DNA from: Deltaproteobacteria bacterium
GTDB lineage: Bacteria; Desulfobacterota; Binatia; UBA12015
Assembly (NCBI GenBank): GCA_016874795.1
Contig: VGTG01000045.1
Span: 1 to 37,828 of the forward strand
DNA: 37,828 bases
Direction: 5' to 3'
The position numbers and the translations under genes are program-made. This document shows, in pieces, positions 14,587 to 23,269 of the stretch. The number at the start of each line of letters is the position of its first letter. Positions within the stretch are counted from its first letter, which is position 1. The notes under the pieces are model-generated. The model was not told the DNA's origin and did not search any database. It saw only the letters and a program-made list of their open reading frames with translations.

Positions 14587-16128
14587 ATGTCTGATCACTC
14601 TCGCGCGATCTCCCGACTCGGGCTCGCCGCGGTCGCTACCGTGTCGATGGCGCTGCTCGCGTCCGTCGCCTCGGCTCAAGACGCCGTCACAGCCGAAGGC
14701 TGGCAGGCGATGATGGACAACAGCAGCGCCATGCGCATCGGACTGGACACGGTCTGGGTGCTCGTGTGCGGCATGCTCGTTTTTTGGATGAACGCCGGGT
14801 TCGCCCTCGTCGAGAGCGGTCTGTGTCGAGCCAAGAATACGACGAACATCCTCGCGAAGAACTTCATCGTCTTCGCGGCGTCGAGCCTCTCCTTCTGGGT
14901 GATCGGCTGGGGGCTCATGTTCGGCGACGGGAATCCGTTCGTCGGCACCCAGGGCCTGTTCTTCGTCTCCGGCGCCGACAACTCCCCGGCGCTGGGCGAG
15001 GCGTACGCGTCGATGAATCCGTTCTCGGCGGTGCTCTACGAGGGCGTCTACTCGTCGATCAACTGGACGCCGGTTCCGCTCTGGGCCAAGTTCTTCTTCC
15101 AGCTCGTGTTCGCCGGAACGGCGGCGACGATCGTCTCCGGCGCTGTCGCCGAACGCATCAAGTTCGTCTCGTTTCTGGTCTTCAGCTTCATCCTCGTGGC
15201 CTTCATGTATCCGGTCACGGGCCACTGGATCTGGGGCGGCGGGCTCCTCGGCTCGGACAACTTCCGTGACTTCGCCGGCTCGACGGTCGTGCACTCGGTC
15301 GGCGGGTGGGCGGCGCTCGCGGGCGTGATCGTCCTCGGGCCGCGACTCGGTCGTTACGGCAAGGACGGGAAGCCCCGCCCGATGCCGGGCCACAGCATGA
15401 CGTCGGCGGCTCTCGGCGTCCTGATCCTCTGGCTCGGCTGGTTCGGGTTCAACCCGGGCTCGACGATGTCGGCGGGCGCGAGCGCGATCTCCTACATCAT
15501 CGTCAACACGAACATCGCAGCGGCGACGGGTGCCCTCGGCGCGATGGTGACGGCCTGGCTGATGCTCGGAAAGCCCGATCTCTCCATGATCCTGAACGGG
15601 TGCCTCGCCGGCCTCGTCGCGATCACGGCGGGATGCGGCTTCGTCACGATCGGATCCGGTGCGATCATCGGCCTGATCGGCGGCGTCCTCGTGGTCTTCG
15701 CGGTCCTCGGGTTCGATCGGCTCAAGATCGACGACCCCGTCGGCGCATGCTCGGTTCACCTCGTGAACGGGATCTGGGGGACGCTCGCTCTCGGGCTCTT
15801 CTACGACGAGCAGGTCGCGACCGACATCGCGGCTCTCGCGACGGGCCTCTCGCCGATGGCGCAGTTCCTCGTGCAGCTGAAGGGCGTCGTCTACGTCGCG
15901 GCCTTCACGCTGCCGGTCTCCCTGGTGGTCTGGTACGTGATCAAGGCGACGCTCGGCGTCCGCGTCTCCCCCGAGGAGGAGATCGAAGGCCTCGACATCG
16001 GCGAGCACGGAATGCACGCCTACGACATTCCGCCGGTGGGCGGCGGCGACACGACGCCGATCGGCGAGCCGGCGTACTCGATGGCGGGTGAGCGCGCGAT
16101 GAGCGCGAGCCCCCGAACGGTGCCCTGA
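14587..16128 (+). CDS. amtB: Ammonium transporter AmtB
   Basis: A 513-residue Amt/Rh channel. A signal peptide (LAAVATVSMALLASVASA) precedes a periplasmic segment, then 11 predicted membrane helices. Diagnostic features are FWMNAGFALVESGLCRAKN (first helix), GSTVVHSVGGWAAL with the first pore His, WLGWFGFNPGST, and IDDPVGACSVHLVNGIWGTL with the second pore His. The C-terminal tail (SPEEEIEGLDIGEHGMHAYD) is the regulatory element that contacts PII proteins. No glnK lies beside it. It imports ammonium and is expected to be induced under nitrogen limitation from the sigma-54-type promoter at 14506. ATG 14587 follows a GGAGGGAGGATGG run. Confidence 0.95.
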   Translation: MSDHSRAISRLGLAAVATVSMALLASVASAQDAVTAEGWQAMMDNSSAMRIGLDTVWVLVCGMLVFWMNAGFALVESGLCRAKNTTNILAKNFIVFAASSLSFWVIGWGLMFGDGNPFVGTQGLFFVSGADNSPALGEAYASMNPFSAVLYEGVYSSINWTPVPLWAKFFFQLVFAGTAATIVSGAVAERIKFVSFLVFSFILVAFMYPVTGHWIWGGGLLGSDNFRDFAGSTVVHSVGGWAALAGVIVLGPRLGRYGKDGKPRPMPGHSMTSAALGVLILWLGWFGFNPGSTMSAGASAISYIIVNTNIAAATGALGAMVTAWLMLGKPDLSMILNGCLAGLVAITAGCGFVTIGSGAIIGLIGGVLVVFAVLGFDRLKIDDPVGACSVHLVNGIWGTLALGLFYDEQVATDIAALATGLSPMAQFLVQLKGVVYVAAFTLPVSLVVWYVIKATLGVRVSPEEEIEGLDIGEHGMHAYDIPPVGGGDTTPIGEPAYSMAGERAMSASPRTVP

Positions 16129-16148
16129 GAGGAGGGGACCGTGCGCGT

Positions 16149-16229
16149 CCCCGAGCTCCGCTCCCACGCGAGGGAGGCGTGTCTCGCCGAGTGGACCGGC
16201 GAGATCCTCGCGAGGAGCGGAGCTCGGGG
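16149..16229 (+). other. Three-way-junction structured element downstream of amtB
   Basis: A perfect 16-bp outer stem (16149-16164 with 16214-16229; CCCCGAGCTCCGCTCC) encloses two adjacent hairpins: CACGC/GCGTG (16165-16169 with 16177-16181, 7-nt loop) and TCTCGCCG/CGGCGAGA (16182-16189 with 16197-16204, 7-nt loop). A 9-nt unpaired strand containing CTCGC (16205-16213) closes the junction. A pyrimidine-rich CTTCTCCTTTT follows. It could terminate amtB transcription or act as a structured RNA. The element at 28207-28268, read on the minus strand, has the same topology and the same unpaired CTCGC. Confidence 0.7.
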
Positions 16230-16328
16230 CTTCTCCTTTTGCACCTCGGGTGCGGTCGAAGGAGCGATGCGCTAGGGCGTGAACCCCTGGCTCCCCGTTC
16301 GCACCAACCGATCCCCGAAGACGGCTGC

Positions 16329-17327
16329 GTGCTGCTGGTCGTCTCGAAGCGGATCGGGGATACGATCTTCTGCACGCCGGCTCTGCACTGGCTGCGTGCG
16401 AGCTGGCCGCGACTCCGCATCGACGTGATCGCTCCCTCGCGCGCCTCGGCGGACGTCCTGCGCCACAACCCGGCGATCGACCGCCTCTGGGAGCGGCCCG
16501 GCCCCTGGACACGACGCCGGCTCGCGCGTCTCTCATGGGACCTAGCCCTCGATCTGCACGGAGCGAAGGAGACGCGCCGCGCGACGCGTGGATTCGCTGC
16601 TCCGGTCGCGGTGTGCGAGGTGCACGGAAACGCGCAGTCGACGGTGCACCAGAGCGAGCTGGTCGCGGCGTTCGTGCGAGAGATCTTCCCCGTCGCGCGC
16701 GGCGCCGGAGAAGAGACTTCCTTCGAGTACGAGATCTTCCCGCAGCCGTCGCACGACGCGGCGGTCGACCGCCTGCTCCAGCGGCACGGCGCGGACGGCG
16801 CGGCGCTCGTCGGCTTCCACACCGGCTCGTATCCGATCGCGGCGCGCGGCCGGCGTCTCTTTCGGCGGCCTCTCGTCGCCGAAGCGCGCAACTGGCCCTT
16901 CGAGCGCTTCGTCGAGCTCGGCGAGCGCCTCGCCGCGTCGCACCCGGGTCTGCGCGTCGTCCTCACGGGCAGCTCGGGCGAGAAGGAGATCGCGCGGCGC
17001 TACTTCCGGGGTCGCCCGTGGGCGATCGACCTGATCGGCTCAACCGAAGTGCTCGAGCTCGCCGCGCTGATGCGGCGCCTTCGGTGCTTCGTCACGGGAG
17101 ACACGGGGCCGCTGCACGTCGCTTGTGCGATGGGCACGCCGGTCGTGGCACTCTCGGGGCCGCCTCAGGTGCCGGTGCGAACGGGACCCCATCCGCCGCG
17201 CGCGGATCGGGTGCTCCTGCACGAGGAGCCGGGGCTCGCCCACTTGGAGGTCCCGCGCGTCCTCGATGCGGTGTCGCGTTGCATGTCGCCCAAACGCCAG
17301 GCGCCCGCGCTCAGTGCGCCTGGCTGA
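16329..17327 (+). CDS. Glycosyltransferase family 9 (LPS heptosyltransferase-like)
   Basis: About 332 residues from GTG 16329; the start is uncertain because no strong ribosome-binding site is seen. It shows the GT9 pattern: LLVVSKRIGDTIFCTPALHW at the N-terminus (acceptor-side Rossmann with G-D), IDVIAPSRASADVLRHNP, DLALDLHG, and the C-terminal donor-binding part FVTGDTGPLHVACAMGTPVV, the D-T-G-x-x-H motif of ADP-heptose transferases. An insertion containing Arg-rich ARGRRLFRRPL is atypical. It implies an outer membrane with LPS-type core sugars. Its last 17 nt overlap the 3' end of the convergent PD40/TPR gene. Confidence 0.84.
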   Translation: MLLVVSKRIGDTIFCTPALHWLRASWPRLRIDVIAPSRASADVLRHNPAIDRLWERPGPWTRRRLARLSWDLALDLHGAKETRRATRGFAAPVAVCEVHGNAQSTVHQSELVAAFVREIFPVARGAGEETSFEYEIFPQPSHDAAVDRLLQRHGADGAALVGFHTGSYPIAARGRRLFRRPLVAEARNWPFERFVELGERLAASHPGLRVVLTGSSGEKEIARRYFRGRPWAIDLIGSTEVLELAALMRRLRCFVTGDTGPLHVACAMGTPVVALSGPPQVPVRTGPHPPRADRVLLHEEPGLAHLEVPRVLDAVSRCMSPKRQAPALSAPG

Positions 17328-19644
17328 GCTCCCGCGCCTTCGCGAACTGCGCCTCCGCCTCGTCCGTCTTCCCGAGGCGGCGCTGGATCACCCCGAGAGC
17401 GGTGTACACCGCCGGGCTCGGCTTCAGCGCGAGCGACCGCTCGTAGATCGCCTCCGCCTCGGTGAACTTGCCGCCGCGCGCGAGCGCGTCGGCGAGGTTG
17501 TTGTACGCGGGTGTGTACGCGGCATCGAGCTCGATCGCCTTCTCGAACTCGCGCACGGCTTCGTCGGTCCGGTCCTGCTGCGCGAGCACGTACCCGAGGC
17601 CGTTGTGCGTCTCGGCGGTCGGCCGTCCTGGTAGCGCCTGGCGATAGTGCGACTCCGCTCGATCGAGCGCTCCCATCTGCACGAAGGCGACGGCGAGGTT
17701 GAAGTGCGCCGACGGGCAGGCCGGGTCGAGCTCGAGGGCCTTCCCGTACGCGGCGAACGCCTCCTTCCCCTTCCCCTGCCGCGCGAGCGTGAAGCCGAGG
17801 TCGCTGTAGATCTCCGCTCGCGGCTCGAGTGCGAGCGACGTCCGGAAGTGCCCGGCCGCGTCGTCGAGACGTCCGAGCTCGACGAGTGCCAGCCCCAGGT
17901 TGTTGTGCGCCTTCGCGTGTCCGGGGTCCGCGGCGATCGCGCGCTCGTACTCGACGATCGCTTCCTGCGGGTGTCCCTCTTGGAACAGCGTCCAGCCGAG
18001 CGCGTTGTGCAGCTCCGGGTCGTCCGGAGCGAGCTCGAGACCGCGCCGGAACGCACGCTTCGCCCCCTCGTGGTCGCCGGTATTCTCGTTCGCGGTCCCG
18101 GCGCGCAGAAACGAGTACGGGTCGAGGAAGCGCTCGCGGATGTCGGCGATCGCGTCTCCGGGCAGCTTGACGAACTCGGGGATGTTCGCGGCGCGATCCG
18201 GCGACGTGAAGCGCTCGAGCAGCACCGGCGGCGTGTCGTTCCCGTTCTCGTCGATGTGCGTCAGGAAGAGCTGCGTGTACGGGCCGTTCTTCTTCGACGA
18301 GAACACGAGCCAGCGGCCGTTCGAGGACCAGCTGTGCCACGAGTTCATGCGCGCGGTGTTGTACTTCAGCCGCCGCGGCTCGCCGCCGTTCGCCGGGACG
18401 ATCCAGAGCTCGCTGTCCGGCCGCAGCAGCATGTAGTTCTTCGCCTTGCAGAAGACGATCCACTTCCCGTCCGGGGAGTACTTCGGGAAGAAGTTGCTCA
18501 TCCCGTTCTGCGAAGCACCTTCGAGCGGCACCGCCGTCCCGCCCTTCCCGTCGTTGAACGGCACGCGGTAGAGGTCGTAGAGGAACGGCTGCTCCTCGAC
18601 GGTGAACTCCGGAACGTCCTTCTCGTCGACGAGCGCCGCGTTCTTCTGCTCGAGGCGCTCGGACTCGTGCGCCTTCGCTCGCGCGAAGACGATCTCCTTC
18701 CCGTCCGGGCTCCACACCGCGTTCGTCTGCACGTACTCGGGATCGTCGGCACCCGGCAGCGCGGCGAACTTCCCGGTCTCGCGGTCGTAAACGACGAGGA
18801 TGCCTTTGATCGGGAAAAAGAGCTGCGAGATCATGAGATCCGGCATCGCGACGAAGACGGAACGGTCCTTGACGGTGCTGATCACGTAGCGCCCCGTCGG
18901 CGAGACGCGCGAGAGGAGGCCGAACGTCAGCTCGCCGTCGTCGCGCCGGTAGTCCGACCAGGTGATGATCTTGTCGTCGGTCAACTCCATGTGCGACGAG
19001 ACCGGCAGGATCCCGTACCCGCCCTTGTCGTTGCCGTAGTCGACGTCGAGCCCGAGGACGCTCCCGTCGTCGGCGAAGGAGTGGCAGTTGCCGCACACCG
19101 GGAGGTTCTCGAGAACGATCGGCGGGCCGTTCACCTGGTCGATCGTCCCGTAGCGCCAGCGGATCTTCGACGGATCCTGCACGGCCTTCAGGAACGGCAG
19201 CGGCACCTCGCGGTAGAAGAGCGCGTCGCCGACCGGGTCCGTCGACGTGCGGACGTGCACGCGCGTCGAAACGTCGCCGGGGAGACGCTCGACGGCGACC
19301 TCCGCTTCGCGCTCGACGCTCCTATCCTTGATCCGCTTCCAGCTCTCCTCGGAAGGCCGCCAGCGCGGCTCGTCGACGGACTCCTGCAGGATCTCCTTGC
19401 CGGCGCCGTCGCGGACGACGACCTGCCACCGCGCGCCCTCCGCCGCCTCATCCTCCCACGTGAACGTCGGCGCGACGATGTCGGGCGGGAAGAGCGTTCC
19501 CTCCATCGGATACGTGATCCGGAGCGGACCGGACTCGGCGAAGCTCGGAGCACGAACGACGAGCAGCAGGGCACTCGCCGTGATCGCGACGATCGCCGCG
19601 GCGACGAGTCCCGCAGGTACGGCGAAGCGACGCTTCGGGCTCAT
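17311..19644 (-). CDS. TolB-like (PD40) beta-propeller/TPR protein with one CXXCH heme motif
   Basis: A 777-residue exported protein. A membrane anchor or signal (LVAAAIVAITASALLLVV) is followed by a beta-sandwich part with ITYPMEGTLFPPDIVAPTFT, then a single c-type heme site VCGNCHSF (C184-H188), several PD40/WD40-like repeats (NAVWSPDGKEIVFARAK; FPKYSPDGKWIVFCKAK; SWHSWSSNGRWLVFSSKK), and about seven C-terminal TPR units (LHNALGWTLFQEGHPQEAIV; AHNNLGLALVELGRLDDAA). The ATG overlaps the upstream TGA (ATGA), with GGAGG before it. A periplasmic sensing or electron-transfer scaffold is plausible but unproven. Confidence 0.85.
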   Translation of the reverse strand: MSPKRRFAVPAGLVAAAIVAITASALLLVVRAPSFAESGPLRITYPMEGTLFPPDIVAPTFTWEDEAAEGARWQVVVRDGAGKEILQESVDEPRWRPSEESWKRIKDRSVEREAEVAVERLPGDVSTRVHVRTSTDPVGDALFYREVPLPFLKAVQDPSKIRWRYGTIDQVNGPPIVLENLPVCGNCHSFADDGSVLGLDVDYGNDKGGYGILPVSSHMELTDDKIITWSDYRRDDGELTFGLLSRVSPTGRYVISTVKDRSVFVAMPDLMISQLFFPIKGILVVYDRETGKFAALPGADDPEYVQTNAVWSPDGKEIVFARAKAHESERLEQKNAALVDEKDVPEFTVEEQPFLYDLYRVPFNDGKGGTAVPLEGASQNGMSNFFPKYSPDGKWIVFCKAKNYMLLRPDSELWIVPANGGEPRRLKYNTARMNSWHSWSSNGRWLVFSSKKNGPYTQLFLTHIDENGNDTPPVLLERFTSPDRAANIPEFVKLPGDAIADIRERFLDPYSFLRAGTANENTGDHEGAKRAFRRGLELAPDDPELHNALGWTLFQEGHPQEAIVEYERAIAADPGHAKAHNNLGLALVELGRLDDAAGHFRTSLALEPRAEIYSDLGFTLARQGKGKEAFAAYGKALELDPACPSAHFNLAVAFVQMGALDRAESHYRQALPGRPTAETHNGLGYVLAQQDRTDEAVREFEKAIELDAAYTPAYNNLADALARGGKFTEAEAIYERSLALKPSPAVYTALGVIQRRLGKTDEAEAQFAKARELSQAH

Positions 19645-20873
19645 CTCGCCTCCGGCGAACGCGGCAGCATCGCCACGACCTCGACCTCGCAGAGAAGCTC
19701 GGGGCGACACAGGCCCGCCTCGACGATCGCGAGCGGAAACCCGTCGAAGCCGCGCCGGCGAGCGACGCCGCGCAGGATCTGCACGTCGCTCGCACGCTTC
19801 ACGTAGGCGATGCCGCTCAGCAAGCTCTCGAAGGTCGCGCCCTCCCCCGAGAGCAGCGACTCGACGTTGTCCAGCATGCGCTCGGCCTGGGCCTCGAGCT
19901 CGCCCAGGTGGACGGTGCTGCCGCCCTCGTCGATGCTCGCCGTTCCGGACACGTGCAGCGTGATCCCGTTCGTCTCGACGACCCGGAGGCCGCGCGAGAA
20001 GTCGGCGCCGTACCTCCACGCCTCGTTGAGAAGCGGCGTCGACATCCCTCGGACGTCGAGCGGCCGTGGAAGCTTCACCGCGCCCAGGCGCAACGAGAAC
20101 GTGTGCGCGTTCGAGCACGGGGCGCCCTGGATCCCGGTGCTCGCGGGGGCGAGGTCGATCCCGCGACTGCGGAAGAAGGCCCGTCGCGCGCGATTGAAGG
20201 TGTCGTAGTCGCGATCGATGTCGCGGAGGTGCACCCACGTACGGACGACGTCGCGGAAGCCCATCCCGCCTTGCTCGAGGAGGCGCTCGGCGGCGTGGAA
20301 CATGTCGCTCGCCTCCGCAAGCGCGTCCTCGCCGACGCCGTGCAGGCTCGTCGTGTGGAGCGAGAGCTGCTCGCCGAGACGGACGAGCCGAGCGCCGGAG
20401 AGCCGGCACGCCTCGCAGGCGCACGCCGAAGGTGCACGGACATCGCGCACCGACCACGCGTCGCGATCGCGCGGAGCCGACGCGTGGACCAGGATCTCGA
20501 AAGCCGCGCCCGGCTCGACGGGAGCCTGCTGCACGACCGACGGAGCCGGTGCGGTCGATGCCGAGCCGGAGCTCGAGAGGAGACGCTCGCGAACCGCGAG
20601 CACGCGCGACAGATCGCGCGCGGCGTCGCGCAGGAGGAGCGTCTCGCCGACGACGTCCGCCACCGAGGCGTCGTGGCTCGCGAGAGCCTCGACCAGCGCT
20701 TCGTACGCGGCTTCCGCCTGCAGGACCGCGTCCGGCGCACGCGCGCCGTCGGGGCGAAGGAGAATCGCGATCTCGTCCGCCTCCGGGCCCGTATGGAGCC
20801 GGAGAACGGCCTGGCACCCGGAAGCCGGCGCCGCGTCTCGCTTCAGGCGAAGCTCAGATCCTCGGCCGGGCAT
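19641..20873 (-). CDS. Three-unit RidA/YjgF-fold protein, chorismatase-like
   Basis: A 410-residue protein built of three RidA-like units. Unit 1 includes AVLQAEAAYEALVEALASHD with VADVVGETLLLRD; unit 2 includes DMFHAAERLLEQGGMGFRDV with VRTWVHLRDI; unit 3 includes ERMLDNVESLLSGEGATFES and ends LAIVEAGLCRPELLCEVEVV. Units 2 and 3 with the C-R-P-x-L-L ending resemble the FkbO/Hyg5/XanB2 chorismatase family, which cleaves chorismate to hydroxybenzoates or related acids. The classical RidA Arg in A-R-L-P is replaced. Unit 1 is an extra domain. ATG 20873 follows the lipoprotein stop by 18 nt, and its stop overlaps the PD40/TPR start. Confidence 0.68.
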   Translation of the reverse strand: MPGRGSELRLKRDAAPASGCQAVLRLHTGPEADEIAILLRPDGARAPDAVLQAEAAYEALVEALASHDASVADVVGETLLLRDAARDLSRVLAVRERLLSSSGSASTAPAPSVVQQAPVEPGAAFEILVHASAPRDRDAWSVRDVRAPSACACEACRLSGARLVRLGEQLSLHTTSLHGVGEDALAEASDMFHAAERLLEQGGMGFRDVVRTWVHLRDIDRDYDTFNRARRAFFRSRGIDLAPASTGIQGAPCSNAHTFSLRLGAVKLPRPLDVRGMSTPLLNEAWRYGADFSRGLRVVETNGITLHVSGTASIDEGGSTVHLGELEAQAERMLDNVESLLSGEGATFESLLSGIAYVKRASDVQILRGVARRRGFDGFPLAIVEAGLCRPELLCEVEVVAMLPRSPEAR

Positions 20874-20891
20874 CACTTCTGCCCGGCGCTT

Positions 20892-21190
20892 CTAGCACGC
20901 GGGCAGCTCCGGAGTGAGAATCGTCGTCCCGGCGATGTTCCCGCTCGCGCAGTTGTTCGAGCCGCCGATCCCGAGGATGTCGGAGCCCAGCGCCTCGAAG
21001 GGTCCGGGCGGGGGACTGGAGCCGTTGTCGACGACCTCGCTGTCGGTGAGGCTGGCGTTCTCCGGGGCCGTGTCCGGGACGATCGGCGGAACCAGCTCGC
21101 AGCGGATCGGCGAGCCGTCGACGGCGATGCAGGCACGACGAGGGCGGCTGCGACGCCCACGGCGCTGCGAAAGGAGCGATGCGAATGCAC
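20892..21190 (-). pseudogene. Small lipoprotein gene with apparent frameshift at the lipobox
   Basis: From GTG 21190 (GGAGAGGA just upstream) one frame gives a signal-like HSHRSFRSAVGVAAALVV. The following frame, from about 21132, gives CIAVDGSPIRCELVPPIVPD, then a mature domain rich in Ser/Asn/Gly ending in Cys (TTILTPELPAC) and TAG. One missing base between the Val pair and the Cys would restore L-V-V-A-C, a good lipobox. The gene is either recently inactivated or affected by a sequencing/assembly error. It lies 18 nt before the triple-RidA gene and would be the first gene of that unit. Confidence 0.6.
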
Positions 21191-21310
21191 GGAAGTCCTC
21201 TCCACGTGGATGCGGGCCGTGACCGGATTGCGCCGGGTGCTGCTCCGCAGGATCCGGAACGAGACCGGTCCCCCACCTTCGCCGCGCCGAGCCGAGGGCG
21301 CAACCCACTT

Positions 21311-23238
21311 TCAGGGGTCGTCGAAGACGGGCTGCTCGGGGACGGCTCCGCCGTCGACGAAGACGTCGTGCCAGAAGTGGGTCGCCGCCACCACGAGCAG
21401 CTCGCGGCCGTGCGCCGCGGCGCCGGAGCGGTGCTCGTCGACGAGCGTCCGGACCGCGTCGGGCGCGAAAAGACCGACACGGCGCGCGCGTTCGGGAGAG
21501 AGCGCGTCCGCCACTGCCCGCGGCAAGCTCGGCGCGCGCATCCAGGCGTCGAGCGGGCTCAGCGTTCCGCGCTTCCGCCGCGCGCGGACCTCGTCGGGGA
21601 GCAGGCCGTGCATCGCCTGACGGAGGACATACTTCTCGCGAAAGCCGCGCATGCGGAGGCGTCGCGGAATCGAGCAGCAGAGCTCGACGAGCTCGTGGTC
21701 GAGGAACGGAAGACGCGCCTCCACCGAGTACGCCATCGTCTCGCGATCGAGCGCGGCGTTGATCAGGTCGGTGAGACGAAGCTTCAGATCGAGGTACTGA
21801 AGACGATCGAAAGGGTGCCACGCGGCAACTCGGCAGGCAGCTCGATCTCCTCCTCCCCGTCCTCGGCGTCCGCGCGATCGAGCGCCGCCGACACCTCCGG
21901 CGAGAGAAGCGTCCGCGCTCGCTCCCACGTCCACGGACCGGCGATCGCCCGAAAGCGTGCGAGCCCGGCCTCGTGCGGCGCCATCACGAGGCGCGCGAGG
22001 CGCGGTCGAAGCCAGGGCACGACCGGTCCGAGCAAGAGCGCTCGGCGCACGCCGAGCGGGAGACGCGCGAGCGGGCCGAGCGCCTTGACGCCGCGGTACC
22101 AGGGGTAGCCGCCGAGCGCTTCGTCCGATCCCTCGCCCGTCAGCACGACCTTGACGCGGTCGCGCGCCACGAGCGACGCGAGGCGGGAGCGCCACGACAA
22201 GCTGCCGACGCCTCCGGACTCCTCGTTGCACCAGACGCTCCACGGAAGGACGGCGAGATCGTCGGCGCGCGCGACGGCGAGACGAGGCAGCAAGTCGTAG
22301 CCGTCGAAGTCGTAGAGCATGCGCCGGTGACGCGGCTCGTCCGCTTCCGCGACGTCGAAGCCCACGGAGTACGAGCGCACCGGACGGTCCGCGAGGCCGC
22401 ACATCAAGCTCGCGACCGCGCTGGAATCGAGCCCGCCGCTCAGGAGCGTGCCGACCGGAACGTCGCTGCGCATGCGGATCCGGACCGACTCGCGGAGCTT
22501 CTCGCGAAGCGCGTCCGTCCAGTCGCGCTCGCTCGAGCGGGACTGGACCTCGCCGCGCTCCGGAAAGCGGACGTCCCAGTAGCGTTCGATGCGCGATCGG
22601 CCGCCCTCGTGCACGAGAAGGCACCCCGCCGGCAAACGGTGGATGCCCGCGAACATCGTGCGCGGCGTGCGGACGAAGGAGAGCGTCAGGATGTCGCGCA
22701 GGGCGCGCGGCTCGAGACGCGCGGTCGCGCCGCCCGCAGCGAGGATCGCCTTCGCCTCGGAAGCGAACCAGATCCCGCGCCCGTCCTCCCGCCAGCAGAG
22801 CGGCTTGATGCCGAGCCGATCGCGCGCCAGCACGAGGCGGCGACGACGCGCGTCCCAGAGTGCCAACGCGAACATGCCGCGCAGGTGCTCGACGAAGGCG
22901 AGCCCGTGCTTCTCGTAGAGGTGTGCTGCGACCTCGACATCCGAACGCGAGCGCAGCACGTGCCCGTCCCGCTCGAGCGCGATCCGCGTCTCCGGCGCGT
23001 CGTAGATCTCGCCGTTGCATACGACCACAACCGAGCCGTCCTCGTTCGAGAGCGGTTGTTCGCCGTGCTCGAGGTCGACGATCGCGAGCCGCCGACAGCC
23101 GAGCCCGATGCCATCCGCCGTGTGGACTCCCTCTCCGTCCGGGCCCCGGTGGACGAGCGTGCGCAGCATCCGCTCGACGAGCGCGCGCTCGACGGGCCGC
23201 TGCGCGTCTCGCGAGGCGTATCCCGCGATTCCGCACAT
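21311..23238 (-). pseudogene. asnB: Glutamine-hydrolysing asparagine synthetase (AsnB-like), frameshifted
   Basis: The first frame (23238 to about 21830) starts MCGIAGYA with the catalytic Cys2. It has HRGPDGEGVH and CNGEIYDAPE of the class II glutamine amidotransferase domain, then the ATP-binding LLSGGLDSSAVASL (PP-loop) and VVLTGEGSDEALGGYP. After a 1-nt shift between 21818 and 21840 the second frame continues AAWHPFDRLQYLDLKLRLTD, MAYSVEARLPFLDHELVELC and a normal C-terminus to 21311. Joined, the protein has ~640 residues, the normal length. The first frame alone stops at 484 residues and lacks the acceptor-side helices. It may be a real mutation or an indel error. The 5' end is 31 nt from the DUF3604 gene. 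Confidence 0.82.
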
Positions 23239-23269
23239 CAGAAGACCGAGAGCGGACGAGGTTCGAAGC

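Noticed and set aside
16149-16229. tRNA gene (cloverleaf-like fold)
   Set aside because: The acceptor-like stem is 16 bp, there are only two inner hairpins, and no T-loop (TTCGANNC) or anticodon-stem arrangement fits.
14326-16536. 736-residue open frame on the minus strand across amtB
   Set aside because: It is the antisense shadow of amtB and its flanks, rich in Arg/Asp/Glu with no domain, a common artefact at this GC content.
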